A stretch of 25,178 bases of DNA, taken from Spirogloea muscicola. Lineage: Eukaryota; Streptophyta; Zygnematophyceae; Spirogloeales; Spirogloeaceae. Location of the stretch: NCBI GenBank assembly GCA_009602725.1, contig WELB01000014.1, forward strand, positions 164,990 to 190,167, read 5' to 3'. Each line of letters starts with the position of its first letter. The stretch's first letter is position 1. The notes beneath the pieces were generated by a model. The model did no database searches and was not told where the DNA came from. It saw only the letters and a list, made by a program, of their open reading frames with translations. The position numbers and the translations under genes are program-made. Of this stretch, positions 1 to 9,420 are shown one piece after another.

Positions 1-31
1 AACTACTTTGCTAGACACGGGACAAGGGTGC

Positions 32-92
32 TAACAGCCAGCCCGAGAAGAGAAAAAGAAGGAAAACGATAGACAAGGTCCGAATGGGCCGA
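32..92 (-). repeat. Tail-motif copy at the left window edge
   Basis: CTAACAGCCAGCCCGAGAAG, then GACAAGGTCCGAATGGGCC. Reversed, it gives GGCCCATTCGGACCTTGTC...CGGGCTGGCTGTTAG, a variant of the dispersed tail with a longer middle. Confidence 0.5.
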
Positions 93-199
93 ACAGCGCT
101 GAAAGTCATAAGCATGCAAGGAGCATGTAGGACAGTCGCTTGAAAGTCTTCATTGGTTGCCGCAAGTTAGCACATTGCCCCGATACCAGCAATTTGAAA

Positions 200-1119
200 A
201 GCTCGGGTTGACCTCCCTTCAATTTCATGCGCACGGCGCGCCTCTGTCTTTAGGCTGCCAGAGATTCACAACAAGCCAAGGAGCCTTGCAAGACTTACTT
301 CCCTCGCCACACCTGGAGCCACAGACTGGATCACCTCACACGCCGTGGCCAACGCCTTCAGCATCAGCTCCGAGGCCTTTCGGACGTTGCTTCAACTCTT
401 CCTCGGCCTCCACCTAACTGCCTGATTGGGGTGCGCCAGTGTGAGTGCCGCTTCCGTGCAGAGGGTGCTGAGCTCGCCAATCACATGCTGCGATGCCCCA
501 CTGGACCAGAAGTGGTGGGCATCCACAACCTCCTTGGCGATGCCCTGGCGGTTTTGATGCGCGACGTCGGGTACCCTGCGGTCGTGGAACTGAACAACAT
601 CATGCCTATCACCACGGCTGCCCAGGGACGTCATCATCGCCGCACACTTGACACTGTGGGCGTGCAACCTGGTGGAGGACCATGGGCCTTCGTCGATGTT
701 GTGGTCACGGAGGCCTATAAAGGTCCAGCATCGACACATATCGCTGGCCACGCAGTGGGCATTGCTGAACAAAGAAAGTTGCAGCACTACTCCGATTACC
801 CCCAATGTGATCACTCCTGCCAGCGGCACTCGACATCTTTGGCTGCTTCGGTCCTCGTTTCCTTACTCTCCTTTAAAACATAGCCAATCTTGGCCACACA
901 CGACATGCAGATGTGTTCCCGGCTGAGATGGGCTTGCCAGCTGCGTATCTGTCGTTCTTGCGACGACGAGTTTCGGTCTGTTTGCAGCGTGCTCAGGCTA
1001 ATGCTTTGCACCAGAAAGCTGGGCGAGCTCTAGTTGGTGGTAGAAGGGCTTCTTCGTATCTGCCATCTAGTATTCAGGCATCGGTTAGCGATCTTCATCT
1101 TTTGACCCGTGGTTACTGA
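200..1119 (+). mobile_element. Decayed retrotransposon C-terminal fragment (LINE-like, PD-(D/E)xK-like)
   Basis: The frame from about 260 to 806 gives a CCHC-like finger (CECRFRAEGAELANHMLRCP), a spacer, then RRTLDTVGV, PWAFVDVVVTEAYKG and EQRKLQHYSDY. This resembles the zinc-finger plus restriction-like-nuclease tail that follows reverse transcriptase in some algal and plant non-LTR elements. Between about 806 and 826 the frame shifts to a second one that carries on the family: ALDIFGCFGPRFLTLL, a stop at 874-876, then LPAAYLSFLRRRVSVCLQRA, HQKAGRAL and the final SVSDLHLLTRGY plus stop. The frameshift and stop show it is dead. The reverse transcriptase domain would lie further 5' and is not in the window. 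Family assignment is from memory of such proteins. Confidence 0.6.
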
Positions 1120-1317
1120 GCGGGTCAATCGACTGTAGGTTATGTAGGTCTTAAGATGTGCTTGCCTTTGTATTTGGCCATTTGGCCTTCGTTTGTTTCA
1201 AATACACGAGGTTTTCTCTTCTTTGCCCCAAACAGAAAAGACAGCTGTCGAATGTAAAAGTGCGGCCGGCAAAGCCAGTCAGGGGGTGCATGCTGAGGTG
1301 TTCATGTCATGTTCAGT

Positions 1318-1470
1318 CTCTCTGACCTGAGGCTGCTTAGCAGGGGTTACTGAGTGCTTCGTAGCTGTTTCGTTTCTTTTTTGTGCTTGTTGTTCTTCGT
1401 ACTTCCCCTGGCCCCTTCTCGTCCTTTGTTCATTCTTTTTGGGGCTGGCGTTTTCCAGCCCCTATCCTCA
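1318..1470 (+). mobile_element. Retrotransposon 3'-end fragment
   Basis: TCTGACCTGAGGCTGCTTAG starts SDLRLLSRGY plus stop (1318-1350), the same protein end as at 1081-1119. It is followed by about 90 bp of leader-free DNA and a hairpin, GGGGCTGG-CGTTTT-CCAGCCCC (1441-1462). The whole 1312-1497 block recurs as 11685-11850. It abuts the left LRR copy directly. Confidence 0.62.
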
Positions 1471-1484
1471 ATGGGCGAGCCCTT

Positions 1485-2524
1485 TCTTCGCTGCCCCGAA
1501 GCACACGCCGCGCCTCCGGCGGCTAACCTGCAGAGCTGCCTCGTCTGGCACAACTGGAGGTAGTAACTTTCTTCCTGCATATTGGTGAGCCAGATGTGTT
1601 AGGTGCCTTCATCACCTCTTGCCCGCGTTTGCACGATCTCTCCCTGGAAGAGTGAGATTCAGAGGATGATAGAAATGACTTTGGAGGGCAAGACTGAGAC
1701 TCCTTGTCACTGGATCCCAGCGGCCAGATGAAACTTCTCACTTTGCTCACCTTGAGGCATTGGGCCATCAACTGGCCACATCTGCTAGACTTCCTCTTGC
1801 TGTGCACTCCAAGTCTGCAGGCACTCCAGCTATATGAAGTTCGCTTTCGATGAGGCCGCTGTTCCTCACCACCACAAGCTGCCACTCTTGTGCTCCCTCA
1901 AATGCTCCCTCCTCCCAAGTGAAGGGCCCATGGGGGAGCGATAAACCCTGTCCTTTGCACAATGGTGCCCACGTCTCACGTCCTTGAGCATCCTTCGCTC
2001 TACGTTTTTGAGTCGCTCTCTCTCATGAATAGCGAGAAGTTGGTGGAGAGCTCAGCAATCTTAGCTGCCTGGTCGGTCTTGAGCTTGAAGTTCCTGTGCA
2101 TGGTACGGATGCAGACACAGATGATTGGCCTTTGGCTCAGATTCTAAAGTTGCTTCTGACCTTTTCGATGTGTGGAGCAGCCTTAAGCTTGACTCTCTCA
2201 AGAGTCTCTACTGCCAGCACATGCACGCCCACGACTTGATTAGTGCTTGTTCACATGGGCAGACATTGCATTGCACATGCAGAGCTGGCTCGAAGTTGAT
2301 ATGACTGTTCTTCTTGGTGACATACTGTCTACCTGCCCGAATTCCGCGAGATCGGCCTTGGTACTCGCAAATTCTTGGGGGTCAAAGTCCCGCTTACTAA
2401 GACTTCCAACACCAGCTGCTTAGGGTTGTTTGAACCGCGTTGTCAGCTTTCCGAACACTTTCATGGTTCGCCTAATTATGTGGAGATTTATCATGTCCAT
2501 CGTGTTGGCAACCACGACTCATAG
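1485..2524 (+). pseudogene. LRR protein gene, left-hand copy, decayed
   Basis: This plus-strand copy of the LRR gene at 8600-6821 (minus) is recognisable from CCCGAAGCACACGCCGCGCC (1495 on) to the shared end YHVHR...GNHDS plus stop. It carries stop codons, for example right after LVWHNWR. It lacks the segment matching about 8486-7887 of the other copy: RLTLQS runs directly into CLVWHNWR, with a shared GAG at the breakpoint. It also lacks the Thr/Pro/Ser-rich spacer seen at about 7310-7200 of the other copy. In places it keeps the frame better than its partner (TLRHWAINWPHLLDFLLLC). It is not a functional gene. Confidence 0.72.
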
Positions 2525-3145
2525 TATCAAATATCTGCTTTGCTTGTCATGTCATACGAGTTTGTAACCAGCACGTACCCATGCATATGGTCTCTATGAC
2601 CAATATGTATTCCTTGCCATCTGCTCATTATCCACATGCCCAAGTGTCAGTAATCCCTGAACCAGTCAGATATTGCTGCAAGCTTCACTGACATCAGCAT
2701 CCTCACATCATTGATGGAGAGCGATGAAGTAAAACATATTTAGGAGCCATAGAGAATGACGGGTCTAAGGTCGGCCTTGCCGCAACGGCCCACATTCGTA
2801 GATGTGCTTACTTCTGTAATTTCAACACGTGATTGACTGTCATCAATGGCTTGTGACGGGGCGGCTGGTTAATGGGCACAAGTCACTCAACGAGCGATAG
2901 ATGTCGAATGTGACCAGAGGACAGAGGTGAATCATCCCCCTCTTTGCAAAACAGTTCTTGAGCGGACAGTCTTTATCAGCGAGCACCTCCCTGCAAGCCT
3001 CTTCGAATTAGCTTCTTCGGATTCTGTCCATATGCTTTGGGGCTGGCCTTTCACACCGTCGCCCCTTCAGGGACTTCTTTTCCATCTCGGCACGGGGATC
3101 AACCAGCCCTTTGACGTCGCAAACTCTCAGGCCCCGGTGTGATGG

Positions 3146-3480
3146 GTGCGGCTCTTATTCCTGCCGCATTCACTGACATGCCTTCATCTTTGTGCTGGTC
3201 GTGCCCTGGCTGCCGCCTCAGGTTACAGGCGGAGCGACTCCTTACCAGCTTTGGGCGCCCTCTCACAGCCATTGCGTTACAAAGTAAGTGCTGTTTCTTT
3301 CCTAAGACTGATTCTTCGGACTGCGGCTGCTGACTAGGATCACTGAGCAGGAACCCTTGATGCCCCTGGTAAGCTTTACAGATCTTTCTGACCCTGGTCA
3401 ATGATGTTGGCTAGTTGTTTCCAGCCCTCGCGCCTTTCAAGAGCTGCTTCTTTCTATTTACTATTCGTCTTTTCCTGGAA
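3146..3480 (+). mobile_element. Retrotransposon 3'-end fragment in left arm
   Basis: The frame CAGRALAAASGYRRSDSLP, followed (after a small shift) by LRLLTRITE at 3317-3345, is the family end. It is followed by a degenerate tail near 3390-3440. It pairs with the minus-strand copy at 6215-5920 in the right arm, so it was present before the duplication. Confidence 0.55.
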
Positions 3481-3724
3481 GGAGAAGAGATTGGAGCAGA
3501 TCTTCCAAAATGTCAGCACAAACGGATGCTCCAAAAGTAGTGAGGGCTGTGGAAAGCCTGCATACGACTGACTCTAAGCTTTTCTCAAGAAGGGGGCTAC
3601 GGCTATGAAAGGCCAGCCCTAAAGAAATGGACATTGTCCAACTGAGCTGGAAAGCTTGAAAACCACCATTCATACCTGCTCAGCATTCTCTAGTCAGCGG
3701 GATGCATGGGGGTCGCCCCAAGGC

Positions 3725-3905
3725 TGAGCTCTAGTGGGTGGCAGAAGGGCTTGGGATTTCTGGTATGCAGGCATCGTTTGGCGACCTTCATATGTCGACC
3801 TGTGGTTACTGAACGGGTCACTTCGTAGTGGGTGATGTACGTCATCAAATGAGCTTGCCTTTGTACTTGGCCAATTTAGCCTTGAATTGTTCTAAATGCA
3901 CGAAA
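3725..3905 (+). mobile_element. Retrotransposon 3'-end fragment inserted in left arm only
   Basis: GGTGGCAGAAGGGCTT, then a degenerate GACCTTCATATGTCGACCTG (DLHMSTCGY plus stop), then GCTTGCCTTTGTACTTGGCC match 1035-1200 of the first copy, including its 3' flank (GCTTGCCTTTGTATTTGGCC). The right arm has no equivalent, so it arrived after the duplication or was lost from the other arm. Confidence 0.55.
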
Positions 3906-4080
3906 ACTTCATGGGGGTCGCCCAAAGGCCCGCCCCGCGAGGAGCGTGCCTAACGATGGCCACGGCCTGTCTCCAGCAGGCGCCCGAGCATGGCCGAGGC
4001 TGAGCATGCCGCCAAGCATGGCCGAGGCTGAGCATGCCGACAAGCATGGCCGAGCCCGCGCATGTCGTCGAGCATGTTTG
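3905..4080. repeat. 28-bp GCATGC-rich tandem repeat, left arm
   Basis: About 3.5 units of GAGCATGCCGCCAAGCATGG-CCGAGGCT. The unit carries internal GCATGC/CATGGC words, so the array is itself partly self-complementary. The partner array is at 5560-5655. Confidence 0.7.
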
Positions 4081-5559
4081 CTCTGTACTAGGAGTATAGT
4101 ACTGCACTGTACATGAAGATGTACAGAAAAAGATTCCACATTAAATAATGGTGGGTACAGAGCAGTCGGAGGTCGGGGAGCAAGTGAAGCTCGATTGGGC
4201 GAGCTTCTTCTTCTGAAGCTCTGAGAGAGGCGCAGCCCTGCTGCTGCTTGCTGCTGCACACCGCTGCTGGGCGGCTCGTTGCTGGCTCGCTGTGGAGACC
4301 GTGGCGGCGTCCCGCTTGAGGCAAGTCGAGCGGCGAGTTGTGCATCCTTTCTTCTGGGCTTCTCACAGCCATCGCCATAGAAGAAGTGCTCGCCCATAGA
4401 GAAGAGGGGCTGGCAAAAGAATGGACAATGTCCGAAGCCAAAGAGAGAGGAGCCGGAACAAGGGCTAAATTACAAAACACTGCAAAACACATGGACGATG
4501 CAGAGGAAGCTTGGTACCCACGAGTGAGCAACATCAGGTCTGAGTAGCTCGCTGCAGGGAAAGAGGCACTCCGCCGAGACCCAGAGGCGGCGGCCATAGC
4601 ACGGCCTGCTCGCGTGTGGACGGCGTGGGCAAGGAAGCGTTGTATTGATACCGCCAGGCGCATGCGGAAGACTTGGGCGAGCGAAGCGGCGGCGTTGAAG
4701 CCGGGCATCGCCCCTGGCAGACCCGGCCGCCGGTCAGGCCTGGCGGGCAAGCCGCAGACGGAGATCCAGCCAGCGGCTGCCGAAAGCCCCGTGTACATCC
4801 TCGCCAGGGCCGCGACTTCACCACCAACCGGGTGATCAGCATATTTTCGCTCCTTGCCCCGGGCCGCCAGGCCGACCGCGTGCCCTGCAAACGCCGCCGA
4901 TCTGGTGGGATTGGCGGTGTCGATGCCCTACACTGGAAGCGTCTTTCTGCCCAGGAGGTGGAATCGCTGCCTAGCGACGGCGCCAAGGGCAAGTCTTCCG
5001 CTGTGCTGGAGTGCTTCCTCGTCCGGGGCTTTCTGCGATTGCTGTTGTTTTCCGTCAAAATCGCATTGGGGTTTGTTCCCCCTTTGCGCAGCACCAATCA
5101 TTCATGTATGTATCGCGCTTTACTGTGAAGTCTTGTCTTGGTTCCAAGGACTTGAATACCTACGTGGAGAGGAAGTGTAAGGCCACCGCTTTGAGAATCA
5201 GGGAAGTGCTGGAAGGAGATGCTACACAGCCATGTTTGCAGCTGTCTGGCAAATGCTTTGCCCTGCCTTAGCTAGCTACAAGGCCACGAGCGTTGTCCCG
5301 CGTATGTAGCTGCAGTGTGTCCCCAGGCACGCTGGCTTGGGCAGATGAGTACTTCGCTCTTATTGTCATTTCCAGGTCTGTGAGAGCAAGATGTGCTGTC
5401 AACGCTTACATGGTCTTCGAAAAGTTGTGGGCAAGTTCCCCGGATCTTACCTGGTCTTAAGGCCGCTAGCCTCGTGCCGGACGTTACGTGCCGCCCTGGC
5501 ACTACTGCTGTTGTCGTTCCATTCGATGTCGCCCGGCTCGTCCGGGTGTCCTCGCATGC
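4081..5559. other. Spacer of the inverted duplication
   Basis: The spacer holds a minus-strand retrotransposon end (about 4927-4390). 4140-4360 is Gly/Ala/Ser codon-like sequence in several frames with no recognisable product. 5100-5559 has an 86-codon plus-strand frame (5011-5271, including VERKCKATALRIREVLEGD) and an open minus frame (5652-5272), neither of which I recognise. Confidence 0.4.
4390..4927 (-). mobile_element. Retrotransposon C-terminal fragment in spacer
   Basis: One open minus frame runs downstream of a TAG at 4930-4928: SAAFAGHAVGLAARGKERKY, ADHPVGGEVAALARMYTGL, FRMRLAVSIQRFLAHAVH, TRAGRAMAAASGSRRSASFP and SDLMLLTRGYQ. It lines up block by block with the copy at 12842-12309 (AGHAVAKAARSKAAKHADHP, QRSMAHALHLRAGRALAAAS, SDLRLLTRNY). 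The GACATTGTCC...GCCAGCCCC tail follows at 4437-4390. The nuclease-like N-terminal part is cut off. Confidence 0.6.
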
Positions 5560-5660
5560 TCCTGGCATGCTCGGGCCCCGACATGCTCGACGGCATGCGC
5601 GGGCTCGGCCATGCTTGGCGGCATGCTCGGCCTCAGCCTTGCTCGGCGGCATGGCGCCTG
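5560..5660. repeat. GCATGC-rich tandem repeat, right arm
   Basis: Degenerate array (GGCATGCGCGGGCTCGGCCA, CTTGGCGGCATGCTCGGCCT and variants). It is the reverse complement of the array at 3960-4080, with one fewer clean unit. Confidence 0.65.
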
Positions 5661-5919
5661 CCGGAGACAGGCCTTGGATCCCTCGTCAGGCGCTTCCTCG
5701 CGAGGGGGGCTTGTGCCAACCCCCATGTATCCCGCTGACTAGAGAAGCCTTCAAGGTCCGTCGGACCTTGTCCGATACTTTAGGGCTGGCCTTCCACAGC
5801 CGTAGCCCCCTTCTTGAGTAATCTGAAGGCAGGCTTCCCACAGGCCCTCGCTCCTTTTGGAACTTTCATTTGTGCTTTCAATCGAAAGAGCTGCCTCAGT
5901 TTCTCATTCCTCACAAGGA

Positions 5920-6215
5920 AAGGACGAATGAGAAGACAAGATGAGCAGCTCATGAAAGGGGGCGAGGGCTGTAAGTCATTGAAGAGGGGCAGAAAGAGCT
6001 GTAAAGCTTGAAGAGCACTCAGAAGTTCCTGCTCAGTGATCCTACGAAGCAGCTGCAAGTCTGAAAGATCAGTCTTGCGGAAGGAGTCGCTCCGCCTATA
6101 GGTTAAGGCGGCAGGCAGGGCACGACCAGCACAGATGCAAGGCAAGTGCCAGGCAATGCTGCAGGAGATGAGATACCATACCCAATTCATCCGGGCCGGA
6201 GAGCTTGCTTTGTCA
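5920..6215 (-). mobile_element. Retrotransposon 3'-end fragment in right arm
   Basis: The minus frame reads ICAGRALPAALTYRRSDSF, then DLSDLQLLRRITEQ (near 6060-6020), the diverged family end. It is the right-arm partner of 3146-3480. Tail-motif copies flank it at 6262-6312 and 5762-5805. Confidence 0.52.
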
Positions 6216-6820
6216 AAGAGTTGGTTGCTCCCTGTGCCGAGACAGAGAAGACGAACTCCTTGAAGGGGCGACGTCTGTGAACGGCCAGCCCCCAAAAGCT
6301 TGGACAAATCCGGAAAGGCTTGCAGGGAGGTGATCTTTTATAAGGACTGTCCATTTCTATTCAAGGACGGTCCATTTTGCGGAGAGGAAAATGTTGTCAT
6401 GTTTCCTCTAGTCATATTCTACGACAAATATCGCTCGTCCAGTGACATGCGCCCGATAAGCAGCCGCCCTGTCACAAGCCGTTGATGACAGTCAACCTAT
6501 GTGTCGAAGTCACAGAGGTAAGCACATTCGCGTATGTGGGCCATTGCAGCAAGGCCGACCCTAAACCCGTCATTCCCTAAGGCCGTCTATCCCTTGTACT
6601 CCTCTTTGTATTGTGCTTCATCGATCTCCTTCAATGATGTGAGGATGCAGATGTCACTAATGCTTGCAGCAATATTTTACTGGTCCAGAGATTACTGGCA
6701 CTTGTCACGTGGTGTATAAGCAGGTAGCAAGAAAATCCATATTGGCCAAAGATACCATATGCATGGGCACGTGCTGGTTACAAATTCGTGTTCTATGACC
6801 AGCAAAACAAATCCTTGACA

Positions 6821-8600
6821 TTATGAGTCGTGGTTGCCACGACTCACAATGTCACGATGGACATGATAGAGGTCCACAGATCTATTAGGCGAAGCATGAG
6901 AGTAATTGTTGAACAGCCAAGGCGAGTCGAACAACTCTAAGCAACAGGTGGTGGAAGTCGTAGTAAGCGGAATTGTACACCCTAAGAACTTGGGACGAAA
7001 GTCTAGGCCGATCTCGCAAATGGCTGGGCAAGTAGAGAGTATGTCAACAAGAGAAGCAGTGATATCACATTCGGGCCAGCTCTGAATATGCAATGCCTGC
7101 AACTGTGAACAAGCACTGACCAAGTGGCGGGCGTGCACGTGCGGACAGGAGAGACTCCTCAGAGAGTCAAGCTTGACGCTGCTCCACGCTTTCAAAAGGT
7201 GAGGAGCATCTCTGGAAGCCGAAGGCGGATGTGGAGCCGAAGGGGGATCACCTGTATTTGTCTTTGAATGTGTATTTGAACCTGCATCTGCATCTGTACC
7301 TGTGACTGGACCAGGTCTAGCAAATTCAAGCTGAAGCCCTACCAGGCAGCTAAGATTGCTAAGCATCTTTGCCAACATCTCGCTGTTCATGAGAGAGGGA
7401 CACTTAAGATCAAAGCAAGAGATGCTCAAGGACGTCAGACTTGGGCACCAATGTCCGAAGGACAGAAATTGAAGCTCCCCCACGTACTCTGCACTCGGGA
7501 GGATCGAGCATTTTACGGAGCGCAAGAGTGGCAGCTTGTAGTGGTCAGGAACATCGCCCGCAACGAAGCTGACTTCATCTAGCTGGAGTGCCTGCAGACT
7601 TGGGGTGCACAGCAAGAGGTACCCCAGCAGGTGTGGCCACTTGATAATCAGCGCCTCAAGGTGAGCGTAGTGAGAAGTCTGATCTGGCCGCTGGGATTGG
7701 GTGACAAGTCCAAGACTTGGCCTCCTGGGTTGTTACCATGCTTTGGACATTCCAGGGAGAGATCGCGCAAACGCAAGAGGTGACTGTGGCAAGAGGTGAT
7801 GAAGGCGCCTAACACATCTGCCTCTCCGATGTCCAGGGACAAAGATACTACCTCCAGGTGTGCCAGACCAGGCTGCTCTCGCTGCTCGCCACACAAGTGG
7901 TTGACCAGAATTGGTCACTGAGCATCCTGGTGAGGAAGGGGCGCGCTGCCAAAACCTTCAGTGGCAACTCTGGGGACAGCCCTGAGCACCTGAACAACCG
8001 TACACTCTGAAGCTGGCAGCACTGGGCTGCAATCCGCAAGACCCCAGAGGTCGTGACGGTGGTGATGTCTGCCAGCACGAGCACTTGAAGCTGCTGTGAA
8101 TGGTCGGCCACGTGACGCAAGCCCTCGTCTGATATCGAGGTCACACCACTCTCATTGAAATCGTCCAGAATAGAGAGATGCAGACACCGCAACTGGCGGC
8201 AGAGTGACGCAATGTTGCGCATGTCCTCGTCTGCCAGCACGTGGTGGTGCAACGTCAGGAGGCCGAAGGTCAGGGCGCTTCTGCGAACACCCTTCTGCAG
8301 CCATTGGAGCTGCAATCTCTTCGTGTTTGCAAGCTTGCGGTGCAGATGTACAAGAGATGACGGGCGCAGTCAGCAGAGCGGCGCACAGGGCTGGCGCTGT
8401 CGCTCACCTCCCACACCCACCGCGCGCAGGCTCAGGCTCTCAAGCGCCGTGAGCCGAGTGATGGAGCGGACGGCCAAGCGTCCGGGGCTCCGCAGGGTCA
8501 GCCGCCGGAGGCGCGTCTTGTGCTTCAGGGCAGCGATCTCTGCCGCGCCTCCGCTCGAGTCCCCGTCTAGGATTATGTGGAGCGCGGGTCCTTGGTAAGC
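6821..8600 (-). pseudogene. LRR protein gene (F-box/LRR-like), right-hand copy, frameshifted
   Basis: Minus-strand coding sequence for cysteine-type leucine-rich repeats of the F-box/LRR (FBXL/AMN1-like) kind: RLRRLTL, LTALESLSLRA, IASLCRQLRCLHLSILDDF, GLRHVADHSQQLQVLVLAD, VLRIAAQCCQLQSVRLFRCS, then LCTPSLQALQLDEV and CSQLQALHIQSW. A likely phase-0 intron spans 8420-8310 (GCG|GTGGGT to TTGCAG|CTC). The frame then changes near 7890 and again near 7648. At the second site the related left-hand copy reads straight through and this copy lacks one base, so it is probably a real frameshift. The first could be a 74-nt intron (AAG|GTTTTG to GAGCAG|CGA) or another shift. No F-box is visible, and the open frame starts abruptly after a stop at 8603, so the 5' part is missing or lies beyond the foldback element. 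The last 264 codons (7615-6821) are open. Confidence 0.6.
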
Positions 8601-8725
8601 TCAAACTTGAAGGAGGTAGAAGCAGGTGCACATCGTCATCATACAACGGGGCGGCGTCTTATATGTTCGACAACGTTGTGACCGAGCAGGCCTCAGAATA
8701 GGACCCGCGGGCCCGATCGCCAGTT

Positions 8726-9174
8726 GCTGGCCGTGCCATGGGGCCCGCCCGTGAGCGCCCTCGGCGGGGCAAGCCCGTCGGCCGCATCGGCATCTCAGCT
8801 TGCTCTTCACAGACTTCAGCCGCTGTGGGTCCCGCACGGTCCATCACAACGCAGCCACGCGAAAGCCCCATGAAATTCCGTGTCAGGCCGGGATGGCCGT
8901 CTTACGGGCTATTCCTGCTGAATGGAACGCGAGACAGATCTGCGCTTCGCTGTACCAGCCAGCTTACAATCTTTTGCTTATTACAATTTTTGCGATATCA
9001 GAGCTGTTTCTTTCTTTGCACAGCTGGTGACGGCCACTCTCTGCAATCTGAGGCTCTTCCATTAGCTCGTGGTACAGAGAAGTGCGCGGGACCCGCAGCG
9101 AGTGAGGTCGAGATGCCGATAGCGCTCACGCGCTTGCCCCGCCCAGGGCGCCCACGGGCGGGCCCACGGCCAGC
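8726..9174. mobile_element. Foldback element, GC-rich arms of ~95-115 bp
   Basis: 8726-8842 (GCTGGCCGTG...GGGCCCGCCCGTGAGCGCCC...GGGGCAAGC...CGGCATCTC...GGGTCCCGC) is inverted at 9174-9082, with the same words in the same order. About 240 bp of AT-richer loop lies between. No coding capacity is recognised. It sits just 5' of the broken LRR gene and may have displaced that gene's first exon. Confidence 0.7.
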
Positions 9175-9420
9175 TTACACATCCTTCACACGTCAATACT
9201 TCATGAGTAGAATTGCTTGTGGTCCGTCGGGATCCGGCTTATGACTTTAGAACGATCTACCAGCTGAAAGACGGAAGAGTGCAGCCCCAACAATGGGTGG
9301 ATCGGTATTAGAAGGCTCTCTAATAGCATTCAAAATTCACAGGCACCGACAGTACCCTTAACGGCCTGCGAAAGTTTATGGTGGGCTTGACCAAAGCCAG
9401 GCTGAAGTGTTGTGCAGATA

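Larger units (their letters stand above)
1485..4080. repeat. Left arm of a ~3 kb diverged inverted duplication
   Basis: Read forwards, this arm matches the reverse complement of 8540-5560 in order. LRR fragment 1485-2524 pairs with 8540-6832. Shared non-coding DNA 2525-3020 (same GTAACCAGCACGT, CCTCACATCATTGA and TTGACTGTCATCAA words) pairs with 6830-6300. Transposon ends 3020-3480 pair with 6300-5890. A CTCAAGAAGGGGGCTACGGC segment near 3583 pairs with 5820. CTAGTCAGCGGGAT at 3691 pairs with 5743, and the GCATGC tandem repeat 3905-4080 with 5735-5560. An extra piece (about 3720-3905) is a transposon end inserted in this arm only. Confidence 0.8.
5560..8540. repeat. Right arm of the inverted duplication
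   Basis: Reverse-complement partner of 1485-4080. Together with the spacer 4081-5559 the arms could form a very large hairpin, but they differ at roughly one base in four or five by eye plus several indels, so the duplication is old. This arm keeps the longer LRR copy. Confidence 0.8.

Noticed and set aside
3960-4080. Possible CRISPR-like array.
   Set aside because: Units abut without unique spacers and the DNA is eukaryotic; it is a simple tandem repeat.
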